A DNA stretch of 64,000 nt from Stutzerimonas frequens (GCF_024448335.1 NZ_JAMOHM010000017.1:1-64000); one strand, 5' to 3'. Shown: positions 1 to 9,235, counted from the first letter of the stretch. The notes: generated by a model from the letters alone, not told the origin. A program made the numbers and translations.

Positions 1-180
1 CACATCCTCGGACGTGCCTTTGTCCAGCGCCATCTTTGCCGTTTCGATTTCGGCGATGCCCTTGGCCGAGGCCTCGTCGACGAAGTTATCTCCTTCGGCA
101 GCCAGCGCGATATTCGCGGCGAAGCCGAACAGCAGGGCAAGGGCGCCCGAGAAGAAGGTCTTGGTTGTTGTTCTGCTCAT
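1..180 (-). CDS. DUF4142-like exported protein, N-terminal fragment
   Basis: The first 60 codons of a gene running off the left edge. The ATG at 180 has a good ribosome site (AAAGGAG) just upstream. The protein opens with a short basic stretch, a hydrophobic segment (about residues 8-27, ending A-L-A-A) that looks like a signal peptide, then an alanine/lysine-rich helical start (FVDEASAKGIAEIETAKMAL). That pattern of Ala-x-x-Gly-x-x-Glu at the start of a long helix is typical of the DUF4142 family of small periplasmic or outer-membrane-associated proteins. Only the N-terminus is visible, so the family call rests on this short stretch. Function is unknown. Confidence 0.6.
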   Translation of the reverse strand, partial: MSRTTTKTFFSGALALLFGFAANIALAAEGDNFVDEASAKGIAEIETAKMALDKGTSEDV

Positions 181-319
181 TGCGTTCTCCTTTCTACCTG
201 ATTCGTGTCGGCGCAGTGGGGTGCGAGGCACGATGCGGCGAGATTGCCGTCCCTTTTTGTGACTAGGCGCCACAGGGACGGTTCCTCGTGTTCGGCGAAC
301 GGTGAGCGAGTGGGCCGGG

Positions 320-1156
320 TTAATGAAGCATCGTCATCGCTGCGTCCATCGCAGCTGACAGGTCTTCGTCTTCCTGGAGGAGCGTATTCGGGTCCAGCCC
401 CAGCTTGCTGAAGGCAGGGATGTTGTTCCAGTCAAGCTGGGTATAGGGGTGCTGGCTGCCGAGGTGGCTCTGCAGGGTGGCGACCTGGACGATGTCGACG
501 TAATCGACGCTATCGGAGTTGCGTTGGAAATCGGTGTACTGGCCGGCCACCGACGCGATCGAGTCGGGGAAGTCCCAGGTGCGTAGGATCTTTTCGCCAA
601 CCAGGGGGTGAATCCGGTCGATGACGTGGTTGAGGCTGAACGAATCGGCAAGCAGTGCGCCGTGCTCTTCGGCATAGGTCAGTATCGGCAGGATACCAAT
701 CTGATGAACCAGTCCCGCAAGAGTCGCCTGGTCTGGCATCAGGCGCGTGTAATGACGGCACAGCACATGGCTGATGGCGGCCACTTCGGTGCTCTTGTTC
801 CAGACCTCACGCATTTTGCGGTCGACGATGTCGGTGGTGGCCTGGAACATCTGCTCCATGGCCAGGCCAGTCGCCAGGTTGCAGGTGTAGTTGATGCCGA
901 GGCGGCTGACCGCCATCTGCAGGTCGTCGATTTCCCGGCTGGTGCGCAACAGCGGGCTGTTGACGACCTTGATGATGCGCGCGGTGAGCGCTGCATCGTT
1001 GCCGATGACCTTGCTCAGTGCCGGTATGCTGATGTCCGGGTCTTCCGCGGCTTCGCGTACGCGCAACGCGACCTCCGGGAGCGTGGGCAGAACCAGCTCA
1101 TCATTCTCGATCGCATCTGTCAGTTCACGCTGGACTTTCTTTGCAAGGGTGCTCAT
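320..1156 (-). CDS. HDOD domain protein
   Basis: A 278-residue protein that is essentially one HDOD domain. The N-terminal part (about residues 20-80) carries the characteristic LPTLPEVALRVREA and LSKVIGNDAALTARIIKVVNSP stretches, matching the HDOD signature of a conserved Leu-Pro-x-Leu-Pro followed by an Asp-x-x-Leu-x-x-x-Ile-x-x-Asp-Pro/Ala-like helix pair. HDOD proteins are relatives of HD phosphohydrolases that usually lack catalytic residues and act in signalling. No receiver, GGDEF or EAL domain is attached. The start ATG is preceded by AAGGAATGAC. It reads in the same direction as ygfZ but is separated by about 110 bases. The precise signalling role cannot be told from sequence. Confidence 0.85.
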   Translation of the reverse strand: MSTLAKKVQRELTDAIENDELVLPTLPEVALRVREAAEDPDISIPALSKVIGNDAALTARIIKVVNSPLLRTSREIDDLQMAVSRLGINYTCNLATGLAMEQMFQATTDIVDRKMREVWNKSTEVAAISHVLCRHYTRLMPDQATLAGLVHQIGILPILTYAEEHGALLADSFSLNHVIDRIHPLVGEKILRTWDFPDSIASVAGQYTDFQRNSDSVDYVDIVQVATLQSHLGSQHPYTQLDWNNIPAFSKLGLDPNTLLQEDEDLSAAMDAAMTMLH

Positions 1157-1265
1157 GTCATTCCTTTAGGTGTCGGTCGGTGTCGCTCGGGCGCTTGTCC
1201 AGATACTGCTGCATACAGTCCCTATGGTGCGCCTCTTGGCTCGTGCGTGCCGGCTCCGGTTCGCA

Positions 1266-2210
1266 CTAACGCTGAATTTCCCGATCAGGATCGAGGTTGT
1301 AAGGAAGCTCTAGCAGTTCCAAAGGCAATCCGTCCGGCGAGCCGAGGTACAGCCGCCCATCCGCGACAGCATCCTCCTGCACTACGGCAAGCAATTCGAT
1401 TCTGTCTGTGCTGGTGGCGGCCAGCACCACTTCGCCAACGCTCGAGCCGTGAACGGGGGAGAACAGCTCGATGCCTGGTGCTGGCAGTTCGTCTGGCTCG
1501 ATGCTGGTCGCAAGGCGATAAAGGCGGCGCTTCAGCTTGCCGAGGTACTGCATGCGCGCCACGATTTCCTGGCCGGTATAGCAACCTTTCTTGAAGCTCA
1601 CGCCGCCAAGCGCCTGCAGGTTGATCATCTGCGGGATGAACAGGTCGCGGGTGCTGGCAAAGACCTGGCCGATGCCGGCGCGAATCTGGTCGAGCAGCCA
1701 GCGATCAAGTGCTGCCTCTTTCAGTTGCGCACTCAGGCGGGACCGGACCTGTTCTGCCTCATCAGAAGCCCAGAGTTCTGCACGGCCGTCATGCAGTCGG
1801 ATAGCGATCAGGCCGGTGCCTCGTACAACGCTGTCGGGACTTTGTGGCAAGTCCAGGCCCAGGCTGACCAGCGCACCATCGCCTCCAAACAGCCCGTAAC
1901 GGCACCATCGGGATGACTCATCGCTAAGTCGCGACTTGGAGAAGACGGCGTATTTGCTCAGGTCCGCCTGTTGCGACTGCAGCAGCTCGCTGGCCATGGC
2001 AAGAAGAAAGCCATCGTCGTCCGATACGATGCGGAAGCTCGATTGCATCCGGCCTTTGGGAGTGCAGCGTGCGCCCAGGCTGGATGTTTCGGCATTCAGA
2101 TAGTTGAGATTGCAGGTCAGTTGACCCTGGAGAAATTTGCTGGCATCCGGGCCGCGCACGGCAAGGACGCCTTCATGCGACAGAACGCAGAAATAAGCAG
2201 TGTCGGTCAT
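1266..2210 (-). CDS. ygfZ: tRNA-modifying/Fe-S repair folate-binding protein YgfZ
   Basis: A 314-residue member of the GcvT-like YgfZ family, folate-dependent proteins that support iron-sulfur enzymes such as MiaB. The family signature K-G-C-Y-T-G-Q-E is present at about residues 208-215, with the conserved cysteine at 210, followed by the usual IVARMQYLGKLKRRLYRL segment. Length is close to the E. coli protein (about 326). It is divergently arranged with sdhE (ygfY) across a 145-base promoter region, a pairing seen in many gammaproteobacteria and consistent with a shared role in supporting redox flavoenzymes and Fe-S enzymes. Confidence 0.92.
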   Translation of the reverse strand: MTDTAYFCVLSHEGVLAVRGPDASKFLQGQLTCNLNYLNAETSSLGARCTPKGRMQSSFRIVSDDDGFLLAMASELLQSQQADLSKYAVFSKSRLSDESSRWCRYGLFGGDGALVSLGLDLPQSPDSVVRGTGLIAIRLHDGRAELWASDEAEQVRSRLSAQLKEAALDRWLLDQIRAGIGQVFASTRDLFIPQMINLQALGGVSFKKGCYTGQEIVARMQYLGKLKRRLYRLATSIEPDELPAPGIELFSPVHGSSVGEVVLAATSTDRIELLAVVQEDAVADGRLYLGSPDGLPLELLELPYNLDPDREIQR

Positions 2211-2322
2211 GATCGGTCGCCGTCTGAATCCGGGCGGACATCATAGCAGGCCGCTGAAAACGGTTGCGCAGTGGCCGTTGCTGGCGGGTGAAAAAAGCGG
2301 CTGATGAGTGCGAGACAGCCGT

Positions 2323-2328
2323 TATAAT
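2323..2328 (+). promoter_or_regulatory. Candidate -10 element for sdhE-ygfX
   Basis: A perfect TATAAT hexamer lies 28 bases before the sdhE start codon. The -35 region about 17 bases upstream (around 2300, CTGATG) is a poor match, so this is a plausible but not certain sigma-70 promoter. Confidence 0.4.
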
Positions 2329-2355
2329 GCCGGCCTTCTCAAAAGGAGCCGTTGT

Positions 2356-2610
2356 ATGGCCGAGCAATCCGAACTCAATCGTCTGTTCTGGCAAAGTCGC
2401 CGCGGCATGCTGGAGCTGGATGTGCTGCTGGTGCCTTTCGTCAAGGAAGTCTATCCGGGACTCGATGAAGAGGATCAGCGTCGCTACCGCAAGCTGTTGA
2501 GTTGTGAGGACCAGGACATGTTCGGCTGGTTCATGCAGCGAGGCGAACCAGAAGACGAGGACCTGCGTCGCATGGTCCGCATGATTCTCGATCGTGTCCA
2601 GCCCAAGTAG
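2356..2610 (+). CDS. sdhE: Succinate dehydrogenase flavinylation factor SdhE (YgfY)
   Basis: An 84-residue protein of the SdhE/Sdh5 family, which helps attach FAD covalently to the SdhA subunit of succinate dehydrogenase. The family motif R-R-G-M-L-E-L-D sits at about residues 14-21 and includes the functionally important Arg-Gly pair. The acidic helical remainder ([19 protein letters not shown], then W-F-M-Q-R-G) is typical. The ATG at 2356 is chosen because AAAAGGAG lies just upstream; an upstream in-frame start at 2308 would overrun the promoter-like element. The 3' end overlaps ygfX by 17 bases, indicating co-translation. Confidence 0.93.
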   Translation: MAEQSELNRLFWQSRRGMLELDVLLVPFVKEVYPGLDEEDQRRYRKLLSCEDQDMFGWFMQRGEPEDEDLRRMVRMILDRVQPK

Positions 2611-3049
2611 CCAGCACTTCGAATGTCACTGGCGGCCGTCGCGGCTGCTGTTCGCCTTCTACCTGCTTGTTCAGTCGTTCGCACTGATGGCCATCGCCCT
2701 GTCCGGCCTGCCTGGCTGGGCGTCGCTGGGTTGCTGGCTGTTGTGCGGCGTACATGCCTGGTACGTGCTGCCAAAGGCCATTTTGCTGTCGGCGGAAGGG
2801 GCCTGGCGTGGCCTGCGCCACGACGAGCACGGTTGGCAATTATGGAGTGCTGGGCAGGGTTGGCAGCCAATACAACTGCTGCCGGACAGCCTGGCGCTGC
2901 CGCTGGTCATAGTGCTGCGTTTTCGTGTGCCGGGACGCCGTTTTGCCGGCAGTGTCTGCGTGCCGTGCGACGCGCTGCGGCAGGATCAGCATCGTCGCCT
3001 GAGGGTGCGTCTTAAATTCAGTCGGCGTAGGTGGGCGGTACCAGGATAG
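2594..3049 (+). CDS. ygfX: YgfX-family membrane protein
   Basis: A 151-residue protein starting at a GTG inside the end of sdhE. It has two hydrophobic segments (about residues 18-38 and 42-62) followed by a soluble C-terminal part with a basic end. This is the architecture of YgfX (CptA), a small inner-membrane protein nearly always encoded next to sdhE; in E. coli it was reported as the toxin of a toxin-antitoxin-like pair, a role still debated. The gene is convergent with nadB and their 3' ends overlap by about 32 bases. The family is poorly conserved, so the call leans on context. Confidence 0.75.
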   Translation: MSSPSSQHFECHWRPSRLLFAFYLLVQSFALMAIALSGLPGWASLGCWLLCGVHAWYVLPKAILLSAEGAWRGLRHDEHGWQLWSAGQGWQPIQLLPDSLALPLVIVLRFRVPGRRFAGSVCVPCDALRQDQHRRLRVRLKFSRRRWAVPG

Positions 3050-4634
3050 TGTCCGCGGCATGGGCGAGCAGATCGGGATAATCGAGGGTGTAGTGCAGCC
3101 CACGACTTTCCTTGCGCTCCATTGCCGAGCGGATCATCAAATCCGCTACCAGCGCCAGGTTCCGCAGTTCTAACAGGTCGCGGCTGACCTTGTAGTTGCT
3201 GTAGAACTCGTCGATCTCGCTGAGCAGCAGGCGCACCCGATGCTGGGCGCGCATCAGGCGCTTGGTGGTGCGAACGATGCCGACGTAGTCCCACATGAAG
3301 CGTCTCAACTCGTCCCAGTTGTGGGCGATGATCACGTCCTCGTCGGAGTCGGTGACCTGGCTGGCGTCCCAGGCAGGCAATGTCGTCGGGTTTGCGCAAT
3401 TGGGCAGCTCGCGCAGGATGTCCTTCGCTGCAGCGCGACCATAGACGAAGCATTCCAGCAATGAGTTGCTGGCCATGCGATTGGCGCCGTGCAGCCCCGT
3501 GAAGCTGGTTTCGCCTATTGCGTAGAGCCCTGGAATGTCGGTGCGACCGGCCTGATCAACGACCACGCCGCCGCAAGTGTAGTGGGCCGCCGGCACGACG
3601 GGGATGGGCTGGCTGGTGATGTCGATGCCGTACTCCAGACATCGTTCGTAAACGGTGGGGAAGTGGCTCTTAATAAACTCCGCAGGCTTGTGGCTGATGT
3701 CCAGATAGACACAATCGATACCAAGGCGCTTCATCTCGTGGTCGATCGCGCGTGCGACGATGTCGCGTGGAGCCAGCTCTTCCCGGGCATCGAAGCGTGG
3801 CATGAAGCGCTCGCCGTTCGGTAGTTTCAGTAGCGCACCTTCACCGCGCAGAGCCTCGGTGACCAAAAAGCTCTTGGCTTGCGGGTGATACAGGCAGGTC
3901 GGGTGGAATTGGTTGAACTCCAGGTTGCCGACGCGGCAGCCCGCGCGCCACGCCATGGCGATGCCGTCACCGCAGGCGCTGTCCGGATTGCTTGTGTACA
4001 GGTAAACCTTCGCAGCGCCCCCGGTCGCCAGTACGACGAAGCGCGCCTGAAAGGTTTCCACTTCACCGGTGTTGCGATTGAGCACGTAAGCGCCGAGGCA
4101 GCGCCTGCCTGGACGACCGAGCTTGTGCTCGGTGATCAGGTCGACAGCGACGCGCTGTTGCAGTAGCTCGATGTTGCGTTTCTGCCTGGCTTGTCCAAGG
4201 AGCGTATTGAAGATTGCTGCTCCGGTTGCATCGGCTGCGTGAATGATGCGCCGATGGCTATGCCCGCCTTCGCGTGTGAGGTGAAATTCGAAGCCGCCGT
4301 CCTCTCGATTCGGCGTGTCGTCGCGGGTAAAGGGCACGCCTTGCTGGATCAGCCACTGGATTGCCTCGTTACTATGCTCCACGGTGAAGCGAACGGCGTC
4401 CTCGTGGCAAAGGCCTCCACCTGCGATCAGCGTGTCGGCGACATGTGATTCCACGGTGTCGGTTGTATCCAGAACTGCCGCGACGCCGCCTTGGGCCCAG
4501 AAGGTCGAGCCATTGGCCAGATCACCTTTGCTGAGCACCGCAACGCGAAGGCTCTCGGGGAGATTCAGTGCCAGAGTCAGGCCGGCAGCGCCACTGCCAA
4601 TGACTAACACGTCGTATAGTTGAGCCTGGTTCAT
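3018..4634 (-). CDS. nadB: L-aspartate oxidase
   Basis: A 538-residue FAD enzyme that oxidises L-aspartate to iminoaspartate, the first step of de novo NAD synthesis. The dinucleotide-binding GSGAAGL motif is at residues 13-19, followed by the succinate dehydrogenase/fumarate reductase-type sequence: [20 protein letters not shown], the [16 protein letters not shown] block, and [13 protein letters not shown] near the C-terminal third. The start at 4634 gives the canonical short N-terminus; an in-frame ATG at 4688 would add 18 residues without a Shine-Dalgarno. It lies divergent from algU, the same arrangement as in P. aeruginosa. The nadA and nadC genes are not nearby. Confidence 0.96.
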   Translation of the reverse strand: MNQAQLYDVLVIGSGAAGLTLALNLPESLRVAVLSKGDLANGSTFWAQGGVAAVLDTTDTVESHVADTLIAGGGLCHEDAVRFTVEHSNEAIQWLIQQGVPFTRDDTPNREDGGFEFHLTREGGHSHRRIIHAADATGAAIFNTLLGQARQKRNIELLQQRVAVDLITEHKLGRPGRRCLGAYVLNRNTGEVETFQARFVVLATGGAAKVYLYTSNPDSACGDGIAMAWRAGCRVGNLEFNQFHPTCLYHPQAKSFLVTEALRGEGALLKLPNGERFMPRFDAREELAPRDIVARAIDHEMKRLGIDCVYLDISHKPAEFIKSHFPTVYERCLEYGIDITSQPIPVVPAAHYTCGGVVVDQAGRTDIPGLYAIGETSFTGLHGANRMASNSLLECFVYGRAAAKDILRELPNCANPTTLPAWDASQVTDSDEDVIIAHNWDELRRFMWDYVGIVRTTKRLMRAQHRVRLLLSEIDEFYSNYKVSRDLLELRNLALVADLMIRSAMERKESRGLHYTLDYPDLLAHAADTILVPPTYAD

Positions 4635-4722
4635 GTCCAGTTCCGCTGAGAAAACGTGGCCTAGTATATAGACGTGAGGTCGCGCCAAAATAGACTGCAG
4701 TGTCGTTCGCTTCTAACGGCGG

Positions 4723-4750
4723 GAACTTTTAGTACACCAAGCTACTCAAT
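4723..4750 (+). promoter_or_regulatory. Distal AlgU (sigma-22)-type promoter upstream of algU
   Basis: GAACTT at 4723-4728 followed by 17 bases and TCAAT at 4746-4750. This matches the ECF sigma factor AlgU/RpoE consensus GAACTT-N16/17-TCnnA. It lies about 230 bases upstream of the algU start codon in a 348-base region with no gene, and suggests autoregulation. Confidence 0.6.
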
Positions 4751-4899
4751 AGGCAGTTGTGGATGTAAGCCGGCTGGCCATGTGACGTGGGCGGCTCAGG
4801 CTTGCTATGGACACCAGGACGGCGTCGTCAGCTGATCTGACGCTTCGCTGTGGTGCAATCGCCGTCAGGTATTGCAGGATAGCTTGCTAGGAGGGGGGA

Positions 4900-4926
4900 G
4901 AACTTTTGCGTAAAGCCCGGGTCTAT
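4900..4926 (+). promoter_or_regulatory. Proximal AlgU (sigma-22)-type promoter of algU
   Basis: GAACTT at 4900-4905, a 16-base spacer, then TCTAT at 4922-4926. This is a near-perfect AlgU/RpoE-type promoter about 57 bases ahead of the algU start codon. Together with the distal element it indicates that the algU-muc operon is positively autoregulated, as is known in P. aeruginosa. Confidence 0.7.
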
Positions 4927-4982
4927 TCTGGCAGGTCGGTTCGCTGGAGTGAGCGATGCTACTCCGATGGGGAGGAGCGTTC

Positions 4983-5564
4983 ATGCTGACTCAGGAGCAG
5001 GACCAGCAACTGGTTGAACGAGTGCAGCGTGGAGACAAGCGGGCGTTTGATCTGCTGGTGATGAAGTACCAGCACAAGATCCTTGGGTTGATCGTGCGGT
5101 TCGTTCATGACTCCCACGAAGCTCAAGACGTCGCGCAAGAGGCGTTTATCAAGGCCTATCGCGCGCTCGCCAATTTCCGCGGGGACAGTGCCTTTTATAC
5201 GTGGCTGTACCGCATCGCCATCAATACGGCGAAGAATCATCTGGTGGCGCGTGGAAGGCGTCCGCCAGACAGTGATGTGAGCTCTGAGGATGCCGAGTTC
5301 TATGAAGGCGATCACGCCCTCAAGGACATCGAGTCACCGGAACGCTCGCTGCTCAGGGATGAGATTGAAGATACCGTTCATCGAACCATTCAACTTTTGC
5401 CCGAAGATTTGCGTACGGCTCTAACACTACGCGAATTTGATGGTCTTAGTTATGAAGACATTGCGAGCGTCATGCAGTGTCCGGTGGGCACAGTGCGTTC
5501 TCGGATTTTCCGGGCACGTGAAGCCATAGATAAAGCGTTGCAACCCTTGTTGCATGAATCCTGA
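4983..5564 (+). CDS. algU: RNA polymerase ECF sigma factor AlgU (RpoE)
   Basis: A 193-residue extracytoplasmic-function sigma factor, the same length as P. aeruginosa AlgU/AlgT. Region 2 carries the LVMKYQHKILGLIVRF and EAQDVAQEAFIKAYRAL stretches, and region 4 has the YEDIASVMQCPVGTVRSRIF helix-turn-helix for -35 recognition. It directs envelope-stress and alginate genes. The start at 4983 (MLTQEQDQQLVERVQ) is chosen over the in-frame ATG at 4956 because it gives the family's N-terminus and follows GGGGAGGAG. It heads the algU-mucABCD operon and is held inactive by MucA. Confidence 0.97.
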   Translation: MLTQEQDQQLVERVQRGDKRAFDLLVMKYQHKILGLIVRFVHDSHEAQDVAQEAFIKAYRALANFRGDSAFYTWLYRIAINTAKNHLVARGRRPPDSDVSSEDAEFYEGDHALKDIESPERSLLRDEIEDTVHRTIQLLPEDLRTALTLREFDGLSYEDIASVMQCPVGTVRSRIFRAREAIDKALQPLLHES

Positions 5565-5595
5565 GACAGCGGCGACAGCCAAGAGAGGAACCGCC

Positions 5596-6186
5596 ATGAG
5601 TCGTGAAGCCCTGCATGAATCGCTGTCCGCGGTGATGGATAACGAAGCGGACGAGTTGGAATTACGTCGCGTACTAGCAGGCGACAACCCAGAGCTGCGG
5701 GCCACATGGTCACGCTATCAGCTCGCCCGTGCCGCAATGCACAAGGAACTGATCGAGCCGCGTTTGGATATCGCAGCAGCTGTGTCGGCTGCGCTGGCTG
5801 ACGAGGCTGCGCCGGTTCAGACGCAGCAGCGCAGTGGTTGGAAGAGTTTCGGGCGCATTGCAGTAGCAGCGTCTGTTACGGTAGCTGTTCTGGCCGGGGT
5901 GCGGTTGTACAATCAGAGCGAAGTGGCCGGTCCGCAGCTTGCGCAACAGGCTCCGCAGCCAAGTATTTCGGTGCCGCAAGCCAATCAGGGGCCGACGGTA
6001 CTGGCGGGTTACAGTGAGCAAGCGCAGATGCCTGTCCAGACTGCTGCGGAGAGCGCCCCGATCGAGCGCTGGCATGAGGAGCGTCTGCCTTCTTACGTTC
6101 GTCAGCATGCGCAACAGGCTGCCTTTGGTAATGGATCGGAGAGCGCGCTGCCGTACGCTCGTGCGGCCAGCATGGAAGAACGTTAG
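5596..6186 (+). CDS. mucA: Anti-sigma factor MucA
   Basis: A 196-residue inner-membrane anti-sigma factor that sequesters AlgU. Residues 1-80 form the cytoplasmic RseA/MucA N-terminal domain (REALHESLSAVMDNEADELE, then RATWSRYQLARAAMHKE). A single transmembrane helix lies at about 85-105, followed by a Gln/Pro-rich periplasmic part. The gene is full length and shows no mucoid-type frameshift or early stop. The ATG at 5596 is preceded by AGAGGAACC; an in-frame ATG at 5554 overlaps algU and is unlikely. Stress-triggered proteolysis of MucA would release AlgU. Confidence 0.95.
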   Translation: MSREALHESLSAVMDNEADELELRRVLAGDNPELRATWSRYQLARAAMHKELIEPRLDIAAAVSAALADEAAPVQTQQRSGWKSFGRIAVAASVTVAVLAGVRLYNQSEVAGPQLAQQAPQPSISVPQANQGPTVLAGYSEQAQMPVQTAAESAPIERWHEERLPSYVRQHAQQAAFGNGSESALPYARAASMEER

Positions 6187-6194
6187 GGAGAAAC

Positions 6195-7139
6195 ATGCGC
6201 GTATTACCGCTGTATGTGGTGATGGGGGGCTGGCTTTCTATGCCGGCCCTTGCCGCTGATGCTGAGGCCTGGATGGGTCGTTTGGCTTCAGCAGAGCAGA
6301 ATCAGAGCTATACAGGTACTTTCGTCTACGAACGGAATGGCAGTTTTTCCAGTCATTCCGTCTGGCAACAAGTGGACGGAGATCAGGTGCGCGAGCGTTT
6401 GTTACAGCTCGACGGTGAGCCTGCCGAGGTTGTCCTGAGGGATGGCCAGGTACAGTGCGCATCGGATGACCTGGCTGCGCAGGTGCGCGAAGGGCAAGCA
6501 TGGACCGGCCAGCGCCTGGATCCAAAAGCGCTTTCCGAATGGTACGAGTTCCGCAAGCTGGGCGATTCCCGGGTTGCTGGTCGTACTTCCGTAGCACTGG
6601 CAGTGGTTCCCAGAGATCAGCATCGCTATGGCTTCGAGCTGCATCTTGATCGGGACACTGCGCTACCGCTCAAGTCTCTGATGCTGAACGAAAAAGGCCA
6701 GTTGCTGGAACGTTTTCAGTTCACACAGTTCGCCGCCGGTCCGGTCAGTGCGGAGCAGCTTGCGCCGAGTCAGGCCTGTAAACCTGTAACGATAGAAAAG
6801 CGCACAGCAAGCGCTACATCAAAGTGGCGCACCGACTGGTTGCCCCCAGGTTTCAAGCTGCTCGATGCGCATGAACGGCCTAGCCCCGCTTCATCGGAAA
6901 CGGTTTCCTGGCTCTCTTATGGCGATGGCCTTGCCAAGTTCTCGGTATTTCTCGAGCCGCTGCGGGGGGCGCTGGTTGAGGATGCTCGCAGCCAGATGGG
7001 GCCAACGGTTGCGGTATCCAAACGCATCAGTACCGCCGATGGTGATGTCATGGTGACGGTCGTGGGTGAAGTGCCGCTAGGGACTGCCGAGCGAGTAGCG
7101 CTTTCGATGCGGGCCGATGCGGAACAGACGCAGAAATGA
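6195..7139 (+). CDS. mucB: Sigma factor regulatory protein MucB (RseB-like)
   Basis: A 314-residue periplasmic protein that binds the periplasmic domain of MucA and shields it from cleavage. A signal peptide (about residues 1-20, ending ALA-A) is followed by the MucB/RseB N-terminal domain (MGRLASAEQNQSYTGTFVYE) and a C-terminal domain around TDWLPPGFKLLDAHERPS. It starts eight bases after mucA, behind GGGAGAAAC, and its stop overlaps the start of mucC in an ATGA. Confidence 0.95.
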   Translation: MRVLPLYVVMGGWLSMPALAADAEAWMGRLASAEQNQSYTGTFVYERNGSFSSHSVWQQVDGDQVRERLLQLDGEPAEVVLRDGQVQCASDDLAAQVREGQAWTGQRLDPKALSEWYEFRKLGDSRVAGRTSVALAVVPRDQHRYGFELHLDRDTALPLKSLMLNEKGQLLERFQFTQFAAGPVSAEQLAPSQACKPVTIEKRTASATSKWRTDWLPPGFKLLDAHERPSPASSETVSWLSYGDGLAKFSVFLEPLRGALVEDARSQMGPTVAVSKRISTADGDVMVTVVGEVPLGTAERVALSMRADAEQTQK

Positions 7140-7588
7140 TTGAAGAACCGGGGCGGGTAGTCGCGCTCGATAAGGGCGCGGTTTGGGTCGAGACGCGGCG
7201 CAAGAGTACCTGTTCCGGTTGTTCCGCAAGAAATGGCTGTGGTCAGGGGTTGATGGATACCCTCGGCCTCCGCGAGAAGCGCGGGTTGGTTCGCGCTTTG
7301 ACGGACATTCAGCTGCAGGTTGGCGATTCCGTTATCGTTGGCATTCGCGAGGATGTATTGCTGCGCGGTGCCGTCCTTGTCTATCTTTTTCCTCTGATCA
7401 TGTTGATGATCGCCGCCGTGGTGGCCGCCCAGTTTTCATCCTACGAGCCGGTCATCATCTTCTCAGGGTGCGGCGGATTCTTCGCTTCCTGGCTGTTGGT
7501 GCGTATGCGGACTCGGCGTACGGCGAGCAATCCTGATTGGCAGCCAGTGATCTTGCGCGCCATGCTCGCGGGGCCAGCGAGTCCCTGA
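7136..7588 (+). CDS. mucC: SoxR-reducing/RseC family protein MucC
   Basis: A 150-residue RseC/MucC-family membrane protein. The N-terminal region has the conserved cysteine cluster C-S-G-C-S-A-R-N-G-C-G (about residues 22-32), followed by two transmembrane helices (about 75-96 and 103-122). RseC homologues belong to systems that modulate the envelope stress response and keep SoxR reduced. The gene overlaps mucB by four bases and precedes mucD by about 35 bases, completing the operon order. Confidence 0.92.
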   Translation: MIEEPGRVVALDKGAVWVETRRKSTCSGCSARNGCGQGLMDTLGLREKRGLVRALTDIQLQVGDSVIVGIREDVLLRGAVLVYLFPLIMLMIAAVVAAQFSSYEPVIIFSGCGGFFASWLLVRMRTRRTASNPDWQPVILRAMLAGPASP

Positions 7589-7623
7589 GCTTCCTTGTTT
7601 TGTCAGTGGGGAGACTTGTAGTC

Positions 7624-9045
7624 ATGTTCAATCGAAACAGCTGCTTTGCCTTCATGGCAGGCCTGGCCTTGCTTGGGCAGGCCGTGGTGGCGCAAGCGCA
7701 AACGGCTTTGCCTGATTTCAAGCCGCTGGTTGAAAGTGCATCACCGGCGGTGGTCAACATCAGTACCAAGCAGAAGGTGCCCGTGCGCAGCGCAACGGCT
7801 CAGATGCCGGAGCTGGAGGGATTGCCACCGATCTTTCGTGAGTTCTTCGAACATAGCATTCCGCAGATGCCAGGCGCGCCGGGGCGTGGCCAGCAACGCG
7901 AAGCGCAATCTCTTGGTTCTGGCTTCATCATCTCTGAAGATGGTTACGTGCTGACCAACAACCATGTAGTCGCCGATGCCGATGAAATCATCGTCAGGCT
8001 GCCGGATCGGAGTGAGCTGGAAGCCAAGTTGGTCGGTGCCGATCCGCGGTCCGACGTGGCTGTGCTGAAGGTCGAAGGTAAAGGTCTGCCAACCGTGAAG
8101 ATCGGCCGCTCCGATGAACTCAAGGCCGGCGAGTGGGTGTTGGCTATCGGCTCGCCGTTTGGTTTTGACCATACCGTGACCGCAGGTATCGTCAGTGCAA
8201 CCGGCCGCAGCCTGCCCAATGAAAGCTATGTCCCGTTCATTCAGACCGACGTAGCGATCAATCCAGGCAATTCCGGAGGGCCGTTGTTCAATCTTGACGG
8301 CGAAGTGATCGGCATCAACTCTCAGATTTTCACTCGCTCCGGTGGCTTCATGGGGCTGTCGTTCGCGATTCCGATCGACGTGGCGATGGACGTAGCCAAT
8401 CAGCTGCGCACCGACGGCAAGGTTAGCCGCGGCTGGCTCGGTGTCGTGATTCAGGAAGTAAACAAGGATCTCGCGGAGTCGTTCGGCCTCGAGCGCCCGG
8501 CCGGTGCATTGGTGGCTCAGGTGATGGACGGTGGTCCTGCTGCACGAAGTGGGTTGCGCGTAGGAGATGTCATCCTCAGTCTCGATGGTAAGCCGATCGT
8601 CATGTCGGCAGATCTGCCGCACTTGGTGGGAGCGCTGAAACCTGGCAGCAAGGCTCGGATGGAAGTGGTACGCGATGGCGATCGCAAGATGCTCGATGTG
8701 AAGATCGGTGCGATGCCGGACGAGGGTGAGCCGGTGGCGGCTTCCGGTAGCGGCCAGGAGCGTAGTGATAACCGCCTGGGTGTAAAAGTGACTGAGCTGA
8801 CCGCCGAGCAGAAAAAGAGTCTCGACCTGCCGGGTGGTGTGGTCATCACGGAGATTCTCAACGGCCCGGCGGCGATGATCGGTCTGCGCCCAGGTGATGT
8901 CATCACCCACCTGAACAATCAGGCTATCAATTCGGCGGAGACCTTCGCCCAGGTTGCCGAGCAATTGCCGAAAAATCGTTCGGTATCGATGCGGGTCCTG
9001 CGTCAAGGGCGTGCCAGCTTCATCACGTTCAAGCTGGCGGACTAG
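7624..9045 (+). CDS. mucD: Periplasmic serine protease MucD (DegP/HtrA-like)
   Basis: A 473-residue HtrA-family protease/chaperone that degrades misfolded envelope proteins and dampens AlgU signalling. A signal peptide (about 1-26, AVVAQAQ) precedes a trypsin-like domain with the catalytic triad His114 (TNNHVV), Asp144 (RSDVAVL) and Ser217 (GNSGGP). Two PDZ domains follow (around 280-370 and 385-470), each with a G-D-V-I core. The ATG at 7624 after GGGGAGACTTGTAGTC gives the signal peptide; a longer reading frame from 7537 overlaps mucC. A strong terminator follows. Confidence 0.96.
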   Translation: MFNRNSCFAFMAGLALLGQAVVAQAQTALPDFKPLVESASPAVVNISTKQKVPVRSATAQMPELEGLPPIFREFFEHSIPQMPGAPGRGQQREAQSLGSGFIISEDGYVLTNNHVVADADEIIVRLPDRSELEAKLVGADPRSDVAVLKVEGKGLPTVKIGRSDELKAGEWVLAIGSPFGFDHTVTAGIVSATGRSLPNESYVPFIQTDVAINPGNSGGPLFNLDGEVIGINSQIFTRSGGFMGLSFAIPIDVAMDVANQLRTDGKVSRGWLGVVIQEVNKDLAESFGLERPAGALVAQVMDGGPAARSGLRVGDVILSLDGKPIVMSADLPHLVGALKPGSKARMEVVRDGDRKMLDVKIGAMPDEGEPVAASGSGQERSDNRLGVKVTELTAEQKKSLDLPGGVVITEILNGPAAMIGLRPGDVITHLNNQAINSAETFAQVAEQLPKNRSVSMRVLRQGRASFITFKLAD

Positions 9046-9065
9046 ACGCGGAGTAGCGGTGAATG

Positions 9066-9094
9066 AAGGGCGGCTTTGGCCGCCCTTTCTTTTT
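9066..9094 (+). terminator. Rho-independent terminator after mucD
   Basis: Stem AAGGGCGGC / GCCGCCCTT with a short TTTG loop, then TTCTTTTT. It closes the algU-mucABCD operon. Confidence 0.85.
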
Positions 9095-9235
9095 GCTCCG
9101 GCCGCCTGAATGCCTCGCCGACACGGCGGATCATCATGCGGATGGCTTGTACGTGGCACTGCCGGGACTGATCAGGTACACTTCGCGGCTATTTTCGGCG
9201 GGCAATCGGCCCGCGTCTTTTCCGAGTGTTGAGCT

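Noticed and set aside
6195..6259. Possible mucA frameshift extending into mucB
   Set aside because: mucA ends cleanly at 6186 and mucB has its own ribosome site and signal peptide; no mutation is apparent.
7741..9159. 472-codon ORF on the minus strand
   Set aside because: Antisense to mucD and crosses its terminator.
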